Positions 1 to 7,531 of a DNA stretch of 14,498 bases are shown one piece after another. The translations under genes and the position numbers were made by a program. Origin of the DNA: Bacteroidales bacterium (lineage in GTDB: Bacteria > Bacteroidota > Bacteroidia > Bacteroidales > UBA932); NCBI GenBank assembly GCA_017555925.1, contig JAFZFL010000023.1, positions 1 to 14,498 on the forward strand, written 5' to 3'. The notes beneath the pieces were generated by a model, which did not search any database, was not told the DNA's origin, and saw only the letters and a program-made list of their open reading frames with translations. How positions within the stretch are numbered: the stretch's first letter is position 1; every line of letters starts with the position of its first letter.

Positions 1-246
1 GTCTTCTGCCGCCATTACTCCCATTACCAAATTTGGCGAAATCCTCTCTATAGGCTGCCATCTCTTGTATGTTTTAAAACTGCTGTCAGCCCAGTACTCT
101 ATTGAACGTATTGCCATCAGCGGTGTAAAATAGACAGGAATCCACTTGAGCAGCAATACCCAGGCTACAGTTACCAACAAAAATATTATAGGCAACTTTA
201 CAATTATCACTTTTCCTATATTTTTTAGCAGCGCTCTGTATTTCAT
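1..246 (-). CDS. mtgA: Monofunctional biosynthetic peptidoglycan transglycosylase, N-terminal part (cut by window edge)
   Basis: Reading the minus strand from the ATG at 246-244 gives 82 codons that stay open to the window edge. MtgA is a GT51-family enzyme that polymerises lipid II into glycan strands at the outer face of the inner membrane. Residues about 13-35 form one hydrophobic membrane anchor. The segment FTPLMAIRSIE (about 40-50) resembles the 'TPLM-IR' element that follows the anchor in MtgA proteins. The segment from about 62 to 82 (RWQPIERISPNLVMGVMAAED) matches the entry to the GT51 domain and ends at the Glu-Asp pair of motif 1, whose Glu (residue 81) is the family's catalytic residue. 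The rest of the domain lies outside the window. The gene is divergent from the M28 homologue. The single short anchor and the TPLM element favour MtgA over a bifunctional class A PBP, but the missing C-terminus leaves some doubt. Confidence 0.85.
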   Translation of the reverse strand, partial: MKYRALLKNIGKVIIVKLPIIFLLVTVAWVLLLKWIPVYFTPLMAIRSIEYWADSSFKTYKRWQPIERISPNLVMGVMAAED

Positions 247-257
247 TAAAAATTACT

Positions 258-265
258 TAATTTTG
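258..265 (+). promoter_or_regulatory. Candidate Bacteroidetes -7 box for the M28 homologue
   Basis: TAATTTTG matches the Bacteroidetes primary sigma-factor -7 consensus TAnnTTTG at every fixed position. Transcription would begin near 272, giving a leader of about 23 nt before the ATG at 295. No clear TTTG is seen at the -33 position. The box overlaps a 12-bp palindrome shared with the minus-strand box. Confidence 0.5.
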
Positions 266-269
266 CCGG

Positions 270-277
270 CAAAGTTA
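270..277 (-). promoter_or_regulatory. mtgA: Candidate Bacteroidetes -7 box for mtgA
   Basis: On the minus strand the bases read TAACTTTG, a full match to TAnnTTTG. Transcription would begin near 263, leaving about 17 nt of leader before the mtgA ATG at 246. It faces the plus-strand box at 258-265, so the two start regions cross. No good -33 element is visible. Confidence 0.45.
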
Positions 278-294
278 CAATAAAGGGCAGTAGA

Positions 295-1347
295 ATGAAT
301 AACAATTTTAAAGAGAATATAACATTTGTACAATCAGTCAAATATGCAGCTTTTCATATAAATGTATTTGCCCTTATTCTGCTTCTTGGCGCAATGCTAC
401 TGCCAATTAACAAATCCTGTGCCCAAAGCCATAATGCAAGTGCTTACGACCATCTTACCAATCCCAAAACCTTGAAACCCCACGTTATAGCCTTAACGGC
501 AGCAGAAACTCATGGAAGAGCTACAGGTACAAGCGGTTCGGCTTTGGTAAGGGAGTATATCAAGATGAAATTTGAAGAGTATGGCGTTGAAAAGCGCGGT
601 CTCATGTATGACCAGCCATTCCAGGTAAAGGTAACTCCACCGGCCAGAGAGATGACGCCTCCTCCAACCACAATAACAGGCCACAACATAATTGGCGAGA
701 TAAAAGCAACTAACGGCAGCCAGAAATATATAATCATTGGAGCCCACTATGACCATCTTGGCGAGATAAAGGGAAAGATTTATCCTGGAGCGGACGACAA
801 CGCCTCAGGTATTGCCGCCCTGCTTGATCTGGCCAATATGTTCAACCGTATGAAGGCCGACGGCAAGGAGATTGGCGCAAACCTCTTATTTGTGGCATTT
901 GATGCAAAAGAACAGAGTATGGCAGGAAGCCGCCACTTTGTAAGATCGCTGCGCATACATAATCACAACATAATATGTATGATAAATATAGACCAGATTG
1001 GTTCAACACTTGCGCCGCCAAGAAAAAACAAGAACTACCTTCTTGTATTGGGCAGAGACAGTCTGGCCAACTGGGCATCAACACAGCTTGATATATGCAA
1101 CCGTACCAGCCAGATAAATATGGATATGGACTACACCTTCTACAACAGCAAAAACTTCTATGACATATTCTACAGGCTATCAGACCACTACCCATTTGTT
1201 GAACAGGGAATAACCGCCCTCTTCTTCACAAGCGGCATCACAAACAACACCTACAAAGAGACCGATACCCCTGCCACCCTATCCTATCCTGTAATGACCA
1301 ACCGTGTACGCCTCATCTTCCACTTCATCTACCATCTCATTTCGTAA
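295..1347 (+). CDS. Exported M28-family metallopeptidase homologue with altered catalytic site
   Basis: M28 enzymes are zinc aminopeptidases and carboxypeptidases. This 350-residue protein has a hydrophobic segment at about 23-38 after a long N-terminal region. A cleavage site near SCA-Q (43/44) suggests export to the periplasm or beyond. The M28 metal ligands are visible in order: H151 in GAHYDHLG, an Asp of the ADDNASG loop (167/168), E206, D233 in NIDQIG and H298 in SDHYPF. In Aeromonas aminopeptidase the two glutamates of AEEVGLRGS are the catalytic base and a zinc ligand. The ungapped equivalent here is AKEQSMAGS, so the ligand is kept (E206) but lysine (K205) replaces the catalytic base. 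It could be an inactive or repurposed homologue, or a subfamily with another base. The next in-frame Met is inside the hydrophobic segment, so the ATG at 295 is the best start. No terminator is evident downstream. Confidence 0.85.
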   Translation: MNNNFKENITFVQSVKYAAFHINVFALILLLGAMLLPINKSCAQSHNASAYDHLTNPKTLKPHVIALTAAETHGRATGTSGSALVREYIKMKFEEYGVEKRGLMYDQPFQVKVTPPAREMTPPPTTITGHNIIGEIKATNGSQKYIIIGAHYDHLGEIKGKIYPGADDNASGIAALLDLANMFNRMKADGKEIGANLLFVAFDAKEQSMAGSRHFVRSLRIHNHNIICMINIDQIGSTLAPPRKNKNYLLVLGRDSLANWASTQLDICNRTSQINMDMDYTFYNSKNFYDIFYRLSDHYPFVEQGITALFFTSGITNNTYKETDTPATLSYPVMTNRVRLIFHFIYHLIS

Positions 1348-1529
1348 AACAGCAATCATCTGCCGTCCACCAAGGCCCACTCCACTAACCTTACGCATCA
1401 ATCTTTCAAGCCTCACCGACAGCACCCCGGTTTAATCCCCTAAGCACGACAATCCTCACCTCAGACCACCACAGAGCCATTCTGCGTGCTCGGGGGTATC
1501 AATCCGCATCACAAGATATTATCGAGATT

Positions 1530-1578
1530 GTACGCGAAAGGTAAAAATCAGGTGATTTCTTCCTTTCGTGGGCAATTC
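1530..1578. repeat. Hairpin repeat unit A (49 bp)
   Basis: The unit starts with GTACGCGAAAGGTAAAAA and continues to TTCCTTTCGTG-GCAA. The arms CGAAAGG (1535-1541) and CCTTTCG (1562-1568) are exact reverse complements. A G-T and a C-G pair extend the stem to 9 bp around a 20-nt loop. The same unit recurs 72 bp downstream at 1602-1650. Confidence 0.75.
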
Positions 1579-1601
1579 CAGTTCAAAAATTGACTATTCG
1601 C

Positions 1602-1650
1602 GTACGCGAAAGGTAAAAAACGGCACAATCTTTCCTTTCGTGAGCAAATC
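1602..1650. repeat. Hairpin repeat unit B (49 bp)
   Basis: This is the second copy of the unit at 1530-1578, offset by exactly 72 bp with no insertion or deletion. Outside the 12-nt loop centre 35 of 37 positions match. Inside it (1548-1559 against 1620-1631) only 4 of 12 match. The arms are CGAAAGG (1607-1613) and CCTTTCG (1634-1640). Its left edge also lies within a perfect 14-bp palindrome, TTCGCGTACGCGAA (1597-1610), which unit A lacks. Confidence 0.75.
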
Positions 1651-1682
1651 AAACGCATTTATTCACTCTCTATGAATATTTT

Positions 1683-1705
1683 CCACAGATTGCAAGTCTC
1701 TGTGG
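1683..1705. repeat. Short inverted repeat (7-bp stem, 9-nt loop)
   Basis: CCACAGA (1683-1689) and TCTGTGG (1699-1705) are perfect reverse complements. No T-run follows on either strand, so a classical intrinsic terminator is not supported. A protein-binding site or a weak RNA hairpin remain possible. Confidence 0.4.
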
Positions 1706-1736
1706 CCAAACTTCAAAACTAGCTCAGCTCAAATAG

Positions 1737-1767
1737 TTGCAGTCTTATACGTATTTTTATAATTTTG
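1737..1767 (+). promoter_or_regulatory. Bacteroidetes-type promoter for the lipoprotein gene
   Basis: The -7 box TAATTTTG at 1760-1767 matches TAnnTTTG fully. A TTG at 1737-1739 (GTTG against the consensus TTTG) lies upstream with 20 nt between, the expected spacing for a -33 element. Transcription would begin near 1774, giving a leader of about 100 nt that contains the second 13-bp repeat copy and a hairpin. Confidence 0.55.
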
Positions 1768-1793
1768 TATTCTAGTATCCTATTCTAGTATCC
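1768..1793. repeat. Perfect 13-bp tandem duplication
   Basis: TATTCTAGTATCC occurs twice head to tail (1768-1780 and 1781-1793), and a further partial copy TAGTATT follows. The repeat begins right after the -7 box, so it spans the likely transcription start. A change in copy number would move the start or alter the leader. Confidence 0.8.
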
Positions 1794-1836
1794 TAGTATT
1801 AGTATTATGCTATTATATTATACTATACTAATATTA
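1794..1836 (+). promoter_or_regulatory. Leader hairpin ahead of the lipoprotein gene
   Basis: TATTAGTAT (1797-1805) is the exact reverse complement of ATACTAATA (1825-1833). A G-T and two A-T pairs extend the stem outwards to 1794 and 1836. The loop is about 19 nt. The stem is all A/T except a single G-C pair and so is weak. An imperfect 18-bp direct repeat (GGTAATTTA at 1844 and 1862) then leads to the ATG at 1876. No regulatory role is known. Confidence 0.4.
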
Positions 1837-1875
1837 AACAATTGGTAATTTACATACATCTGGTAATTTATATAT

Positions 1876-3798
1876 ATGAAGAAGTTATTTGTAACATTGT
1901 TGGCTTTGATTTCTCTTTTTTCTTGTCAAAAATCTGAGTATGACATTATACAAGATTTTGATGATTCAGAATTGTTTGCAACTATGGAGAATCTGAATGC
2001 TACCAGAACATCTATGGATGAAAATAATAATGTGCTATGGTCTGAGGATGACCAGATTGTGGCCTTTATGAAAACCACATTTGGTAGCAAATACCAGATA
2101 AAGGAGCAGTATGTTGGCACAACCACAGGTGGATTCAGCAAGATTGAAGTGAGCAGCGGAGATGACCTGGAATCTGGGCAGGAGATCAATCACAATGTTG
2201 TTCTATATCCCTACTCTGGTGAGGTGGTGTGTATGAAAAATGATACAGAATCTCCAACAAGATCATACAAACTGAATGTTGTACTTCCAGAAATACAGTA
2301 CTATGCAGAGAACTCTTTTGGCAACGGTACATTCCCTATGGTTGCGGTGTCAACATCAAACCAAATTACATTCAGAAATGTATGTGGAGGAGTAAAACTT
2401 CAACTCAAGGGAGTTGACAAAATAAAATCAATCAAACTTGAAGGCTTGGAAGAGGAACTTATAAGCGGCAAATCTACAGTTGTATGTTATGCCGACGGCA
2501 ATGCGCCATCTATAACAATGAATGCCGCAGAAGCAACCACAACAGTAACCCTTGATTGCACAGAAGCTGGAGTACAACTGAATGAAACCACTCCAACAAC
2601 ATTCATTCTGGCGGTACCACCTGTAACATTTGCTTCAGGAATGAAGATTACCATTACAGATACAGATGGTATGAGCAAAACATTTACCAACAGATCATCC
2701 AATACAATTACAAGATCAAATCTGCTAACCTTCCCGACAGTAACCTACAAACAGGAGAATAGTAGCGGGAATGATGAAAGCGCAGCAGATCTTTCCCAAT
2801 ACACAGACCTTTCTACAGATGGCACAGCCAACTGTTATCTTGTAAAGGTTGCGGGCAAATATAAGTTCAAAGCAGTTAAGGGTAACAGCACCACTTCTGC
2901 CGGTGAGGTTTCTAAGGCTGAGGTGTTATGGGAGTCGTTTGGTACAGATGCAACGCCACAAGAGGGGGATTTGGTTACGGCTGCCGGATATAAGGATGGC
3001 TATGTCTATTTTTCAACACCTGAAACATTTGCCAACGGTAATGCTTCAATTGCAGTAAAAGATGCAAATGGTACAATCCTTTGGTCTTGGCATATCTGGT
3101 GTTCAAAGGAGGGTTGGACTGATCAGGTTTATGCCAACAATGCCGGTACTATGATGGACCGTAACCTTGGAGCAACATCTGCCACACCGGGCAATGTTGG
3201 AGCATTGGGCCTTCTTTACCAATGGGGTAGAAAAGATCCGTTTTTAGGGTCATCATCCATTAATAGTTCATTGGCATTTGCTTCCTCTACGGGAAATTGG
3301 ACAAAAGTTTATGAGGCACAAACTGTAGATTACTCCGTGGCAAACCCGTTGGTGTTTATATGCGAATTTGAATGGTGCAGTGGTGAAGGCTCATACGATT
3401 CAGACTATAGCAAGCGTTGGATGGATACTGAAAAAACTATGTATGACCCTTGTCCGGTTGGATATAGAGTGCCGGAAGGTGGAGAAGATGGTATATGGAA
3501 TGCATCAAAGGTGAGGACAGAGTGGAACACAACAAACAAAGGTATGTATTGGCAACTTGCCAATGGCTCAGATGCCTGGTATCCTGCTGCCGGTTACTAC
3601 ATGGGCAACCCCGACGGAGGGGGATGGATTGAAGGTGTGGGCTCGTGGGGTTTATGTTGGTCTGCTACTCCATTCCCAGGCAGTTACGATATTGTGTATA
3701 GCTTTAGCTTCGGTTACGATGGCAATGTTTCCCCTGCGTTCTACTTCATGAACCGAGTAACTGGAAACTCCGTTCGCTGTCTCCGAGAATCAAATTAA
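1876..3798 (+). CDS. Predicted surface lipoprotein: fimbrillin-like N-terminal half, Fibrobacter-paralogous-type C-terminal half
   Basis: The 640-residue product starts with a lipoprotein signal peptide, LISLFSC with the lipidated Cys at 17. It is followed by Q-K-S and many acidic residues (E21, D23, D27, D29, D30). Acidic tails next to the Cys favour surface export in Bacteroidetes. Residues about 40-290 resemble fimbrillin-like proteins, which often begin with a T-RTS-D...LWSEDDQI pattern (43-60). A Ser/Asn-rich linker (about 294-308) leads to a GTANCYLV module (316-323). The C-terminal region has SWHIW (404-408), MDRNLGA (427-433), LLYQWGRKDPF (446-456), DPCPVGYRVP (524-533) and SVRCLRE (632-638), the pattern of the Fibrobacter succinogenes paralogous domain. 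It probably acts as an adhesin or binding protein at the cell surface, but the ligand cannot be read from sequence. It has its own promoter and terminator, so it is probably monocistronic. Confidence 0.8.
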   Translation: MKKLFVTLLALISLFSCQKSEYDIIQDFDDSELFATMENLNATRTSMDENNNVLWSEDDQIVAFMKTTFGSKYQIKEQYVGTTTGGFSKIEVSSGDDLESGQEINHNVVLYPYSGEVVCMKNDTESPTRSYKLNVVLPEIQYYAENSFGNGTFPMVAVSTSNQITFRNVCGGVKLQLKGVDKIKSIKLEGLEEELISGKSTVVCYADGNAPSITMNAAEATTTVTLDCTEAGVQLNETTPTTFILAVPPVTFASGMKITITDTDGMSKTFTNRSSNTITRSNLLTFPTVTYKQENSSGNDESAADLSQYTDLSTDGTANCYLVKVAGKYKFKAVKGNSTTSAGEVSKAEVLWESFGTDATPQEGDLVTAAGYKDGYVYFSTPETFANGNASIAVKDANGTILWSWHIWCSKEGWTDQVYANNAGTMMDRNLGATSATPGNVGALGLLYQWGRKDPFLGSSSINSSLAFASSTGNWTKVYEAQTVDYSVANPLVFICEFEWCSGEGSYDSDYSKRWMDTEKTMYDPCPVGYRVPEGGEDGIWNASKVRTEWNTTNKGMYWQLANGSDAWYPAAGYYMGNPDGGGWIEGVGSWGLCWSATPFPGSYDIVYSFSFGYDGNVSPAFYFMNRVTGNSVRCLRESN

Positions 3799-3811
3799 TG
3801 AGTTAAGGATA

Positions 3812-3837
3812 AGAGGGTGACTTTCGGGTCACCCTCT
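3812..3837. terminator. Intrinsic terminator between convergent genes
   Basis: AGAGGGTGAC (3812-3821) pairs perfectly with GTCACCCTCT (3828-3837) around a 6-nt loop. A T-rich tail (3839-3850) follows on the plus strand. On the minus strand the sequence after the stem is also T-rich (TTATCCTTAACTC). It lies between the stop codons of the lipoprotein gene (3798) and the SGNH hydrolase gene (3863), so it probably serves both. Confidence 0.9.
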
Positions 3838-3862
3838 ATCTGTTTATTTTGGGTTACCCCCA

Positions 3863-4552
3863 TTATTTCAGCACCTTGAGTATTATCTCTTCCATTATTG
3901 CGTAGCCCTCCATATTGGGATGGACACCATCTGGAGAGTATTTTTTTGGAAGACCGTTTTTGTTCTCTGGAGAGTTGTCTACAAGTGGAGTAAAAAAATC
4001 TACGTATGTAATTTTGTTGGCTTTTGCGTATGCCTTTATCATCTCATTAAGCTGTGGGATGAGTTCATCTGGCCTTACACTCTTTTTCCAGGAGTAGCGG
4101 TATGCCGGCAGAACTGAGCATAGGATTGGTTTTATCTTGTTTGCTTTAGCTATGTCGCACATACTTTTAAGGTTATCCATAATCATCTCCAGTGATGAGT
4201 AGCCGGTATTTCCGGCAATGTCATTGGTACCGGCAAGAATTACCACATATTTTGGTGAAAGCGCAACAACATCTTGTCTGAACCTTACAAGCATCTGAGG
4301 GGTAGTCTGTCCACTAATTCCCCTCCCGACAAAGTTGTTTTCATTAAAGAATTCGGGATGGAACTTGAACCAGTTGTCGGTGATGGAGTTGCCCATAAAT
4401 ACGGCCCTTCCTTTTGGTGCCGGCTCTTCCAAAAGTTTCTCATTTGCCTCTCTGTATCTCTCCAGGTTTGGCCAATCCTGTGAAAATGCCATCTGGCTGC
4501 CAAAAAGTGACAGCGCCAACACTGCCACCAAAATAATTATACTCCTTTTCAT
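3863..4552 (-). CDS. Exported SGNH/GDSL-family esterase
   Basis: SGNH hydrolases use a Ser-His-Asp set to remove acyl or acetyl groups from lipids or carbohydrates. The 229-residue product has a signal peptide (K2-R3, hydrophobic core about 5-18, likely cleavage near AFS-Q at 24/25), so it should act in the periplasm or outside. Family blocks are intact: GNSIT (54-58, nucleophile S56), the glycine of GISGQTT (78-84), GTND (108-111, N110) and DGVHPN (208-213, D208 and H211). A length of about 200 mature residues is normal for the acetylhydrolase-like branch. The substrate cannot be assigned; Bacteroidales proteins of this type are often carbohydrate or cell-wall deacetylases. The gene follows uvrA on the same strand after 99 bp of AT-rich repeats, so it may be read through from uvrA or have its own promoter. 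No clear -7 box was found. Confidence 0.88.
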   Translation of the reverse strand: MKRSIIILVAVLALSLFGSQMAFSQDWPNLERYREANEKLLEEPAPKGRAVFMGNSITDNWFKFHPEFFNENNFVGRGISGQTTPQMLVRFRQDVVALSPKYVVILAGTNDIAGNTGYSSLEMIMDNLKSMCDIAKANKIKPILCSVLPAYRYSWKKSVRPDELIPQLNEMIKAYAKANKITYVDFFTPLVDNSPENKNGLPKKYSPDGVHPNMEGYAIMEEIILKVLK

Positions 4553-4586
4553 AATGATCTATCTTTGATTCTCTTAATTTACAAAC

Positions 4587-4646
4587 TGTCTAATTTATTA
4601 ATGTCTAATTTATTAATGCTCAATTTGATAATATTCAATTTGATAA
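4587..4646. repeat. Four 15-bp tandem repeats in the uvrA-SGNH intergenic region
   Basis: Units are TGTCTAATTTATTAA (4587-4601), an identical copy (4602-4616), TGCTCAATTTGATAA (4617-4631) and TATTCAATTTGATAA (4632-4646). The period is exactly 15 bp with no gaps. Units 1 and 2 are identical, and units 3 and 4 differ from each other at two bases. On the transcribed strand the array begins 5 nt after the uvrA stop and ends 34 nt before the SGNH start codon. Confidence 0.8.
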
Positions 4647-4651
4647 ATTTA

Positions 4652-7525
4652 TCATCTCCTTAACTTAAGATACTCACTCCAACGGGGATCAGCTGCAAGC
4701 TGCTGCGGTGTTCCTGTAAATACAATCTCTCCTCCTTCATCTCCTCCGTCGGGACCCATATCAATAATCCAGTCTGCCGATTTTATCACATCTGTATTGT
4801 GCTCTACTACAACTATGGTATGTCCCTTTTCTATAAGGGAGTCAAATGCCTTGAGCAGTTTTGTAATGTCATGAAAATGGAGGCCGGTGGTAGGCTCATC
4901 AAATATGAAGAGAATATTGTCACCGGAATCTTTGCTAAGGAACTGGGCAAGCTTTACCCTCTGGCTCTCACCACCACTCAAAGAGCTGCTGCTCTGGCCC
5001 AATTGCACATATCCGAGTCCCACATCTTCAAGCACTTTGAGGCGGGTTGCTATCTTCTTGGCAAGCGGTTCCTTCTGTGCAGCAAAGAACCTAATTGCCT
5101 CCTCAACACTCATGCTCAAAATATCATTAATATTTTTCTCCTTGTATCTTACTTCAAGAATATCGGGTTTGAAGCGCTTTCCGCCGCACTCCTCACACAC
5201 CATAGTCACATCTGCCATAAACTGCATTGGAATGGTTATGAAACCATCGCCAAGACACTGCGGACATCTTCCTCCATCTATATTGAACGAGAAGTGTGAA
5301 TGACCATAACCATTCATCTTGGCATATGGCTGCTCAGAGAAGAGTTTTCTTATATCGTCATATATCTTAAGGTATGTTACCGGATTGGAGCGTGAAGATT
5401 TACCAATAGGGTTCTGGTCTACATACTCAATTGCACCAATCTTGTCGAGATCTCCTCCCAACTCCTTGAATGCTCCGGTTCTTCCTGCAAACTGGTTGAA
5501 ATGGCGGTTCAAAGCAGGAAATAACGTATCTCCTACAAGTGAAGATTTGCCCGACCCGCTTACTCCGGTAACAACAGTAAGAACATTTAAAGGAAACTCT
5601 GCATCTATACCCTTAAGATTATGCTCCATACATCCTTTGAGCCTTATGCTGTATTTCCATTTGCGCTCCTTGCCCACATACGGCATCTTCTTTAATCCGC
5701 CAAGATAATCCAGTGTTAGCGAACCAGTTGAAGGTTCCTCTCCTGTTGCAGCTCCTTTTGACAGCAGCTCTTTGCATCTCTTGAGGCCCTCACTTACGCT
5801 ACCCTCATAAACAACTTCACCGCCATGTATTCCGGCATACGGTCCAATATCAACCAGATAATCTGCAGATGAAATTATCTCTGAATCGTGCTCAACAATA
5901 ACCACTGTGTTGCCCAACTCCTTAAGCTTGTTTATTACAGAAATAAGTCTCTCTGTATCTCGCGGATGCAATCCAATGCTCGGCTCATCAAGTATATACA
6001 TCGAACCCACCAGACTGCTGCCCAGCGAGCTTACAAGATTTATTCTCTGGCTCTCTCCACCACTCAAAGTATTTGAACGGCGGTTTAATGTAAGATACCC
6101 CAACCCCACATCCTTTATATATTGCAATCTGCTGCATATCTCCTTTATAGCCCTTTCAGCAATCTTGAACTCATACTCCTCAAGCTGCAATCCTGCAAAA
6201 AAGTCATACAGACTGCTTATGCTCATATCCATAAGCTCAGATATTGTTCTGCCGGCAACCTTCACATACTCTGTCTCCTTACGCAGACGGCTTCCGCCAC
6301 ACTCACGGCAAGTACTCTTACCGCTGTAACGGGCAAGCATATATTTGTATTGGATTTTATATTTCTGACTCTCCACCATATCAAAGAAGCCATTTATACC
6401 GGTAAAATATCTGTTACCGTTCCAAAGAGTATCCTTTTCCGCTTTAGAGAGTTGTGCGTATGGTCTGTGAATAGGAAAATCAAACTTTGAAGCGTTAAAA
6501 ATGAGTTCTTTAAGAAATTTACCCATAATCTCTCCCCTCCAGCATGCCACAGCCCCCTCATATACAGAGAGCGACGGATTGGGAATAACAAGGCTCTCAT
6601 CTATACCCACCATACTTCCATATCCCCCACACACAGGACAAGCTCCTACAGGGTTATTGAAGCTGAACATAAGTTCCGACGGCTCTTCAAAAACAATTCC
6701 GTCGGCCTCAAATATATTTGAAAAGCCCCTTTCACTTCTCTTTCCAACAGCTCCGCCCTCTCCACGCTCCTCACAAACCACAACCATGTGGCCATTGCCC
6801 TCATTGAATGCACTCTGTACCGAATCCTGAATTCTCACAATCATATCTTCTGCCTCATCCCCTTCACCGACAGGTGCCATAAAACGGTCTACAAGAAGAT
6901 AAAGCATATCATCTTTATAGGTATCTGCGCTCTGCAAAACCTGATCTATTCTCACAACCTTACCATTATAGACCCTGCTGTATCCCGCCTCCTTCAGCGA
7001 CAACAGCTTCTCCACTCTCCCATCTCTCCTCTCCCATCCTATTGGAGCAAGAATATAAACACCCCCTTCAAGTTGCAGAATATATTTGAGGACATCTGCA
7101 ACCTGCTCCCTTTTTACCTCCAGACCGCTTACAGGGGAGTATGTGCGGCCAATCTTTGCATATAACAGCCTCAAATAATCATATATCTCGGTATTTGTAC
7201 CCACAGTTGAGCGCGGATTTCTTGTATTTACCTTCTGCTCTATTGCTATTGCAGGCGGAATGCCCTCAATCTTGTCAACAGCCGGCTTTGTCATCCTGCC
7301 AAGAAACTGCCTTGCAAAAGATGAAAGGCTCTCGGCAAATCTCCGCTGACCCTCTGCAAAAAGGGTCTCAAAAGCCAATGATGACTTTCCGCTTCCCGAC
7401 AGTCCCGATATAACCACCAGTTTGTCTCTCGGAATCTTGAGGAAGATATTTTTAAGATTGTTCACCCTTGCTCCCTCAATGGATATAAACTGCTCCTGTT
7501 GCTGTAGACTCTTTTTCTTTGCCAT
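4652..7525 (-). CDS. uvrA: Excinuclease ABC subunit UvrA
   Basis: UvrA is the dimeric ATPase that finds bulky lesions in nucleotide excision repair and loads UvrB. At 957 residues it has the normal length for bacterial UvrA. Both ABC modules are complete. The first has Walker [10 protein letters not shown] (41-49), signature LSGGESQR (near 487) and Walker [14 protein letters not shown]. The second has GVSGSGKSS (near 653), a second LSGGESQR (near 847) and [12 protein letters not shown]. Zinc-binding pairs are visible as CPVC (near 296), CREC (near 406), and CPQC with CEEC (about 752-783), the last being the C-terminal zinc finger used in damage recognition. The start is 6 bp after the stop of the RelA/SpoT gene, so co-transcription is very likely. 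A short basic-polar N-terminal stretch ([10 protein letters not shown]) precedes the usual start of homology. I see no SOS-type operator. Confidence 0.97.
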   Translation of the reverse strand: MAKKKSLQQQEQFISIEGARVNNLKNIFLKIPRDKLVVISGLSGSGKSSLAFETLFAEGQRRFAESLSSFARQFLGRMTKPAVDKIEGIPPAIAIEQKVNTRNPRSTVGTNTEIYDYLRLLYAKIGRTYSPVSGLEVKREQVADVLKYILQLEGGVYILAPIGWERRDGRVEKLLSLKEAGYSRVYNGKVVRIDQVLQSADTYKDDMLYLLVDRFMAPVGEGDEAEDMIVRIQDSVQSAFNEGNGHMVVVCEERGEGGAVGKRSERGFSNIFEADGIVFEEPSELMFSFNNPVGACPVCGGYGSMVGIDESLVIPNPSLSVYEGAVACWRGEIMGKFLKELIFNASKFDFPIHRPYAQLSKAEKDTLWNGNRYFTGINGFFDMVESQKYKIQYKYMLARYSGKSTCRECGGSRLRKETEYVKVAGRTISELMDMSISSLYDFFAGLQLEEYEFKIAERAIKEICSRLQYIKDVGLGYLTLNRRSNTLSGGESQRINLVSSLGSSLVGSMYILDEPSIGLHPRDTERLISVINKLKELGNTVVIVEHDSEIISSADYLVDIGPYAGIHGGEVVYEGSVSEGLKRCKELLSKGAATGEEPSTGSLTLDYLGGLKKMPYVGKERKWKYSIRLKGCMEHNLKGIDAEFPLNVLTVVTGVSGSGKSSLVGDTLFPALNRHFNQFAGRTGAFKELGGDLDKIGAIEYVDQNPIGKSSRSNPVTYLKIYDDIRKLFSEQPYAKMNGYGHSHFSFNIDGGRCPQCLGDGFITIPMQFMADVTMVCEECGGKRFKPDILEVRYKEKNINDILSMSVEEAIRFFAAQKEPLAKKIATRLKVLEDVGLGYVQLGQSSSSLSGGESQRVKLAQFLSKDSGDNILFIFDEPTTGLHFHDITKLLKAFDSLIEKGHTIVVVEHNTDVIKSADWIIDMGPDGGDEGGEIVFTGTPQQLAADPRWSEYLKLRR

Positions 7526-7531
7526 AACCCA

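Larger units (their letters stand above)
1348..1875. other. 528-bp gene-free region with repeats and a promoter
   Basis: No open frame here has a convincing start, length or family resemblance. From 1348 to about 1500 the plus strand is C-rich and G-poor, unlike the flanking sequence. It contains only a loose AGCACG/CGTGCT inverted pair (1443-1448 and 1485-1490). From 1530 to 1650 there are two hairpin repeat units. From 1683 to 1705 there is a short hairpin. After 1741 the sequence is very AT-rich and holds a promoter, a tandem repeat and a leader hairpin for the lipoprotein gene. A 39-codon minus-strand frame (1279-1398) was not accepted as a gene. Confidence 0.7.

Noticed and set aside
1279..1398. 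39-residue minus-strand frame starting at 1398
   Set aside because: It overlaps the end of the M28 gene in antisense, has no promoter or ribosome-binding support and no family resemblance.
1530..1650. CRISPR array
   Set aside because: There are only two units, each with internal symmetry and a loop rather than a spacer, and no cas gene is nearby.
1683..1705. Intrinsic terminator for the M28 gene
   Set aside because: The 7-bp stem has no following T-run on either strand and lies more than 330 bp after the stop codon.
1530..1767. Invertible promoter segment flanked by inverted repeats
   Set aside because: The CGAAAGG/CCTTTCG arms do not enclose the lipoprotein promoter at 1737-1767, and no recombinase gene is present in the window.
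4799..5299. 166-codon open frame on the plus strand inside uvrA
   Set aside because: It is antisense to highly conserved UvrA motifs, including the second ABC signature; UvrA explains the sequence.
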